Source of the DNA: Herminiimonas sp.
GTDB lineage: Bacteria; Pseudomonadota; Gammaproteobacteria; Burkholderiales; Burkholderiaceae
Assembly: GCF_030655415.1 (NCBI RefSeq)
Contig: NZ_JAURVN010000014.1
Location: forward strand, 1-64,000
Direction of reading: 5' to 3'
Length of the DNA: 64,000 nucleotides
The position numbers and the translations under genes were made by a program. Positions 59,735-64,000 of this stretch are shown here, one piece after another. Below the pieces are notes generated by a model, which saw only the letters and a list, made by a program, of their open reading frames with translations, did not search any database and was not told where the DNA came from. Within the stretch, counting starts at the first letter, position 1. Each line of letters opens with the position of its first letter.

Positions 59735-60907
59735 TCAAGTTCCTTCGGCTAGCCCGTGTTCAAACAGTGCTGCAATCATATCCGTCTGTGAAATCATTCC
59801 CACCAATCTCTTTTGCTCGTCGATCACCGGCATCTGGTGAACTTCAGAGTCAGACATCAGCGGTACCAGATCGACGATGGACTGATTGGCGTCGGCTGTG
59901 AACACTTCTTTGGTCATGATCTGACCGACGACTTCATGTTTTTCCGTATGCGTCAGTTGGGATGGTCGCAGCAAATTGGTCAGTCTTTGTCCCAGTCCTT
60001 CATGCAATTCCATTTCTGCATGATGCAAGAAGTCTGCCTTGGTCACGATCCCGATGACACGGCGACCTCTATCGATCACCGGCAAAGCGGTCAGATCATG
60101 TGACTGGAATTTCTCCCAAGCCTCTGCCAGCTCGGTACCGAATTCAACGCTGATGACGTCTTTCGACATGATGCTGGAACATTTCACTTCGCCCATGCGG
60201 CGACGATAGGCCTGCATTTCTGTCTGCAGCATGATCGATTCAAGATCCGCGCGGCTGATATCGAGCACCTGGTTATAGCGCGTCAAAACAGTATCCAGAT
60301 CGCTAGGCTTGATGCCTATGCGTTCGGTCGGCGCGACGTCGGTGGTGTTATGTTTGCTGGTGCGGTCCGGTTGCGTGACATGCGGATAACGACGTCCGGT
60401 CGCATTGTTAAAGAATAATGCGGTCAGTAACAGTAGTAAGGAGTTGAGTGCGACCGGCACCAGCACGAAGCTGTAACCCATCGCATGTACGGCTGGTCCG
60501 CCGAGTACGGCAGTCAATGCCACCGCGCCACTAGGCGGATGGATGCAGCGGAAGGCAAACATGCCGCCGATAGCGACCGCAGCGGCGAGGCCAGCGGCCA
60601 AGATCGGTTCGCCTATCAGTTTGGCGCAGGTGACACCGACGATGGCTGCAATGATATTGCCACCCATGATGGACCATGGTTGCGCCAACGGGCTGGCCGG
60701 GACAGCAAATAACAATACGGAAGATGCGCCCATGGGCGCGATCAGCCACATCGCATGCACGTCTTTGCCGAGGATAAGATAAGTGGTAAGACCGGTGATA
60801 ACCAGACCAAACAATGCACCCGAGCAGGCGCGCATTCTTTCATACCGATCGACAGAACCTGGTGCCGGATAAAAGCGGAGTAGCCACTGCCATTTCGATT
60901 GAGCCAT
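59735..60907 (-). CDS. HPP-family membrane protein with two CBS domains
   Basis: This 390-residue protein has an N-terminal HPP domain with about five membrane helices (residues 25-170), including the RCIHPPSGAVALTA motif that names the family. A linker of about 70 residues follows, then a CBS pair (about 240-385: IMSKDVISVE, GIVTKADFLHH, IMTKEVFTAD, GMISQTDMIAA). HPP proteins are integral membrane proteins, some tied to nitrite transport in chloroplasts; the bacterial role is not settled. The CBS pair suggests nucleotide sensing. Its neighbours are the PAS and CLC-CBS genes. Confidence 0.9.
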   Translation of the reverse strand: MAQSKWQWLLRFYPAPGSVDRYERMRACSGALFGLVITGLTTYLILGKDVHAMWLIAPMGASSVLLFAVPASPLAQPWSIMGGNIIAAIVGVTCAKLIGEPILAAGLAAAVAIGGMFAFRCIHPPSGAVALTAVLGGPAVHAMGYSFVLVPVALNSLLLLLTALFFNNATGRRYPHVTQPDRTSKHNTTDVAPTERIGIKPSDLDTVLTRYNQVLDISRADLESIMLQTEMQAYRRRMGEVKCSSIMSKDVISVEFGTELAEAWEKFQSHDLTALPVIDRGRRVIGIVTKADFLHHAEMELHEGLGQRLTNLLRPSQLTHTEKHEVVGQIMTKEVFTADANQSIVDLVPLMSDSEVHQMPVIDEQKRLVGMISQTDMIAALFEHGLAEGT

Positions 60908-61421
60908 GCTGCTCCTAACAGATTGCGGAATGTGCCATTACATCACAGCGTGATACTGTGGAACGCCATGATTCCATGCAGTATCGATGCTTGTGGCGCG
61001 GATTATCATACGAACTTGATGATTGCGTTGATATTCTTGCGCATGCAAGGCTTTGCTTCCAAAGCGTGAAGTTTAAATATGTTGCATTTGAAATGCAAGT
61101 ATATTTGATGGTTTGCCCGCAGATCAGAATTCATCGCATTTTGTAGTTGCGGGGCGCATACAGCCTCAATGTTGGCTTCATCTGCATTGTTTGAAAAACT
61201 CGTAATTAAAAAGCAATATCCATTGAATTGATAGGCTGATTGTCTAGCCGTGTTCAGTCAATTGCGTATCTTGAACTCAAATCCCAATACTATTGGTTAA
61301 AAACATTCATCTCAAGAATGATGGCGACGAAATAAAATGTCGCATAGAAAAATAAAGACCTGCACCATCACGTGCAGCCAGCGCATCAATCTGCATTGAT
61401 CGTTTAAAAGGAAACCACCCG
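60908..61421. other. Long intergenic region between HPP and lactate dehydrogenase genes
   Basis: About 510 bases, AT-rich, with no supportable gene, tRNA or insertion element; a 62-codon open frame at 60958 looks spurious. It contains an inverted repeat at 61082-61098. The lldD leader has an AAAGGAAA ribosome site before ATG 61422. The length suggests regulatory content. Confidence 0.6.
61082..61098. promoter_or_regulatory. Possible operator: TTGCATTT-G-AAATGCAA palindrome
   Basis: Two perfect 8-base half-sites with a single central G, 324 bases upstream of lldD. GntR- and LysR-type regulators of lactate genes use palindromes of similar length. No regulator gene lies next to it, so the link is inference. 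Confidence 0.4.
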
Positions 61422-62567
61422 ATGTCCATCATCACCAATATTGAAGATCTGCGTGTATTGGCGCAAAAGCGCGTACCGAGGATGTTTTACGATTACGCCG
61501 ATTCCGGTTCATGGACCGAGTCGACTTATCGCGCTAATAGTAGTGACTTTGCGAAGATGAAGTTTCGCCAGCGCGTGGCGGTCGATATGGCGAATCGCAC
61601 ACTGAAAACCACGATGATCGGGCAGGAAGTACATATGCCAGTCGCGATTGCGCCTACTGGTTTGACTGGCATGCAGCATGCAGATGGCGAAATCCTCGCT
61701 GCCAAAGCCGCAGAAAAATTTGGCATCCCATTCACGCTATCGACGATGAGCATTTGCTCGATCGAAGATATTGCCGCACATACCAGCAAGCCGTTCTGGT
61801 TTCAGTTGTATGTAATGAAGGACCGCGCATTTATCGAGCGCTTGATAGAACGGGCCAAGGTTGCCGGTTGTTCTGCGTTGGTGCTGACGCTGGATTTGCA
61901 GATACTCGGCCAGCGCCATAAGGATTTGAAGAATGGCTTGTCCGCGCCGCCTAAGCTCACCGTAGCGAATATCGTCAACATGATGACCAAGCCGCGCTGG
62001 TGCATGGGCATGCTCGGTACCAAACGTCGCGGCTTTGGCAATATCGTTGGGCACGCTAGCGATGTGTCGGATATGTCGTCGTTGTCGTCATGGACCTCAC
62101 AACAGTTCGATCCGCTCTTGTCTTGGAAAGATGTGGAATGGATCAAGAAGTGCTGGGGCGGCAAGCTGATCATCAAGGGCATCATGGATGCAGAAGATGC
62201 CCAGTTGGCAGTCGCCAGCGGCGCCGATGCATTGATCGTATCGAATCACGGCGGTCGTCAACTCGACGGCGCCTTGTCCAGCATCGCCGCATTACCTAGC
62301 ATCGTCGATGCAGTCGGCGATCAGATCGAAGTCCATATGGATGGTGGCATCCGCTCGGGACAAGACGTGCTCAAGGCGCTGGCTCTCGGCGCGAAGGGTA
62401 CGTATATCGGCCGTTCCTTCTTGTACGGTTTGGGCGCGATGGGGGAAGAGGGCGTGACCAAATGCCTGGAAATCATCGAACGCGAACTGGACCTGACGAT
62501 GGCTTTTTGCGGGCTGACCGATGTGAAAAAAGTCGACAAGAAAATTTTGATTCCGGGGACTTACTAA
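61422..62567 (+). CDS. lldD: FMN-dependent alpha-hydroxy-acid dehydrogenase (L-lactate dehydrogenase type)
   Basis: This 381-residue enzyme oxidises L-lactate or a similar alpha-hydroxy acid and passes electrons to the respiratory chain. It is a TIM-barrel with the expected sites: FYDYADSGSWTE near the start, APTGLTGMQHADGE, FWFQLYVMKDR, the catalytic His and Arg in SNHGGRQLDG, and the FMN phosphate loop DGGIRSGQDVLKALALGAKGTYIGR. Related family members act on mandelate or glycolate, so the substrate is probable, not proven. No lactate permease or regulator gene is next to it. Confidence 0.9.
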   Translation: MSIITNIEDLRVLAQKRVPRMFYDYADSGSWTESTYRANSSDFAKMKFRQRVAVDMANRTLKTTMIGQEVHMPVAIAPTGLTGMQHADGEILAAKAAEKFGIPFTLSTMSICSIEDIAAHTSKPFWFQLYVMKDRAFIERLIERAKVAGCSALVLTLDLQILGQRHKDLKNGLSAPPKLTVANIVNMMTKPRWCMGMLGTKRRGFGNIVGHASDVSDMSSLSSWTSQQFDPLLSWKDVEWIKKCWGGKLIIKGIMDAEDAQLAVASGADALIVSNHGGRQLDGALSSIAALPSIVDAVGDQIEVHMDGGIRSGQDVLKALALGAKGTYIGRSFLYGLGAMGEEGVTKCLEIIERELDLTMAFCGLTDVKKVDKKILIPGTY

Positions 62568-62605
62568 TAGCAATCCAATCGCAGCCGTGAGCAGATAAAC
62601 CAGTC

Positions 62606-64000
62606 TTACTGGAAATCGCGGCTGCTGATAGTGAGTTCACCCAGCAAGTGGGAATGATCGACAATCCGTTTCGCAACTAGATGGTGAACGCCTTCCTTGG
62701 TTTGCCAGATACCGTAGACTGTCATCAGTTGCGCATTCAATATTTCCTTGCGCTGCTTGTCCACCAAGTCTGGCCAGATAATGACGTTGGTGATGCCGGT
62801 TTCATCTTCAAGCGTGACAAACATTGTGCCTTTGGCAGTCGGCGGTCGTTGCCGCATCGTGACGATGCCGGTAGTGCGTGCAATTTTTCGATCGGCAAAT
62901 CCGCGCATTTCCAGTGAAGTCGATAGGTTCATTTTTTTGAGTCGCGGCCGCAGCAATGCGAGTGGATGACGGTTCAGGGTTAATCCAAGGCTGGCGTAAT
63001 CAGCGACGATTTCCTGGCCTTCGCTGGCTTGCGGCAAGATTAATGGCGTTTCTATAATCGGTGCATCGCGCAATAAAGCCGGCGCTGGCCGCATCCCGGC
63101 TACTTCCCATTTTGCTTGGCGTCTATGACCACTTAAAGGTAGTAGCGCATTGGCGCTGGCTAGGGCGCCGAGTTCATGCTGATCCAATGAAGCACGACGC
63201 GCGAGATCATCGACGTTGGCAAAAGCTTGCTGCTCACGCGCTGCGACTATTCTTTCTGCTGCGGCTATGGATAAGCCTTTCACCATTTTCAGGCCGAGCC
63301 GCACTGGCGATTGGACAAGCTTCATTTCTTCCAGATGGGATTCGATGTCGCTGATTGTGATGTTGACAGCATGCACGATGACGCCGTGACGCTTGGCGTC
63401 TTGCACCAATTGCGAAGCGGAATAAAAACCCATCGGTTGCGAGTTGAGCAGTGCGACAAGAAAGGCGGCTGGGTAGTGACATTTGATCCAGGCCGATACA
63501 TAGACCAGCAAGGCAAAGCTGGCGGCATGGGATTCGGGGAAACCATATTCGCCGAAGCCTTTGATTTGTTCGAACAGCCTGTCTGCAAAATCTGGGTCGT
63601 AGTCGTTGGCGATAAGGCCGGCTTTTAGTTTGTCGCCATGCTTTTCGAGGCTCCCTTTACGCTTCCACGCGGCCATCGATCGACGTAGTTCATCTGCTTC
63701 GCCTGGGGTGAAATCTGCTGCCAGCACGGCGATTTGCATCACTTGTTCTTGAAAGATCGGCACGCCGCAAGTGCGCTTTAAGGCTTCCTTGATTGCCGGG
63801 CCTGGATAGACGATGTCGTCCGGATTCATATGGCGTTGCTTCAGGTACGGATGCACCATGCCCCCTTGAATCGGACCGGGCCGCACAATCGCCACCTGTA
63901 CCACCAAGTCGTAATAGCGCTGTGGACGCAGGCGCGGCAGCATCGACATTTGCGCACGCGATTCGATCTGGAATACGCCTATGGTGTCTGCCAGACAAAT
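62606..64000 (-). CDS. dnaE2: Error-prone DNA polymerase DnaE2/ImuC (3' part; continues past the right edge)
   Basis: The visible 464 residues are the C-terminal part of a DnaE-type polymerase: VFQIESRAQMSMLPRLRP, VRPGPIQGGMVHPYLKQR, FQEQVMQIAV, FPESHAASFALLVYVSAWIK, a helix-hairpin-helix and an OB-fold (TTGIVTMRQRPPTAKGTMFVTLEDETG). GPIQGGMVHP and the short C-terminus point to DnaE2, the SOS translesion polymerase that works with ImuA/ImuB, rather than replicative DnaE1. The reading frame is open to base 64000, and the start lies outside. imuA and imuB, if present, would be beyond the right edge. Confidence 0.92.
   Translation of the reverse strand: MCLADTIGVFQIESRAQMSMLPRLRPQRYYDLVVQVAIVRPGPIQGGMVHPYLKQRHMNPDDIVYPGPAIKEALKRTCGVPIFQEQVMQIAVLAADFTPGEADELRRSMAAWKRKGSLEKHGDKLKAGLIANDYDPDFADRLFEQIKGFGEYGFPESHAASFALLVYVSAWIKCHYPAAFLVALLNSQPMGFYSASQLVQDAKRHGVIVHAVNITISDIESHLEEMKLVQSPVRLGLKMVKGLSIAAAERIVAAREQQAFANVDDLARRASLDQHELGALASANALLPLSGHRRQAKWEVAGMRPAPALLRDAPIIETPLILPQASEGQEIVADYASLGLTLNRHPLALLRPRLKKMNLSTSLEMRGFADRKIARTTGIVTMRQRPPTAKGTMFVTLEDETGITNVIIWPDLVDKQRKEILNAQLMTVYGIWQTKEGVHHLVAKRIVDHSHLLGELTISSRDFQ

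Noticed and set aside
60958..61146. 62-codon open frame in the gap before lldD
   Set aside because: It has no ribosome site or family match, an odd composition, and it overlaps the candidate palindrome.

Overview
The window reads as chromosomal DNA of a betaproteobacterium, most likely Oxalobacteraceae close to Herminiimonas/Janthinobacterium. This is inferred from gene content and protein style: an ars cluster, a CeoAB/BpeEF-type efflux operon, Ku/LigD repair, many LysR/TetR regulators, and a Burkholderiales-style interspersed repeat. No rRNA, tRNA, prophage, insertion sequence or CRISPR array was recognised. Genes are dense on both strands.

Layout. 1-186: 3' end of a gene whose product ends in a Lys-Pro repeat. 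190-470: interspersed repeat with a long hairpin. 600-4384: ABC-F ATPase ybiT, then nadA-nadC for NAD synthesis. 4616-8270 (minus): selO-msrB-yciB-bolA, joined by ATGA overlaps, followed by a parvulin foldase. 8566-13642: a five-gene branched-chain amino-acid-type ABC importer whose LivF has Arg in place of the Walker A Lys. 13683-16786 (minus): Cache-GGDEF diguanylate cyclase and a phospholipase D-like lipoprotein. 17103-17981: YjfB-type motility protein behind a FliA-like promoter, and a DUF924 protein. 18038-20748 (minus): two small exported proteins and a TerC/CBS/CorC membrane protein. 20852-26218: uppP, an HTH-GAF regulator, a chemoreceptor and a GAF-EAL protein. 26571-30601: an OsmC-YcaO fusion and a divergent histidine kinase/response regulator pair.

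30898-40676 holds a LysR/GST divergent pair and a TetR-controlled efflux locus: small exported peptide, lipase-like protein, membrane fusion protein, RND pump, outer-membrane channel. The lipase-like protein lacks both the catalytic Ser and His. A Bcr/CflA exporter follows. 42023-44834 (minus) is arsR-arsB-arsC-arsH with a textbook operator over the promoter; ArsR carries C-terminal Cys pairs instead of the classic ELCVCDL site. 44926-49268 (minus) is ku-ligD-nei, a non-homologous end-joining operon with a base-excision glycosylase, divergent from an exported Lig E-type ligase.

50407-64000: DUF4197 protein, two oxidoreductase/LysR divergent pairs (one LysR broken by a 1-base frameshift), a M15 peptidase, a membrane-anchored Mrr-like protein, MarR plus a CLC chloride channel, PAS and HPP-CBS proteins, an FMN-dependent lactate dehydrogenase, and the 3' part of dnaE2, which runs off the right edge.

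Themes are stress and toxicant handling (arsenic, drugs, methionine oxidation, DNA breaks) and c-di-GMP/chemotaxis signalling. I found no clear wholly new system. The strongest leads are the efflux operon with its catalytically dead lipase homologue and unknown exported peptide, the HTH-GAF / chemoreceptor / GAF-EAL signalling locus, the LivF Walker A change, and the membrane-tethered Mrr-like protein.
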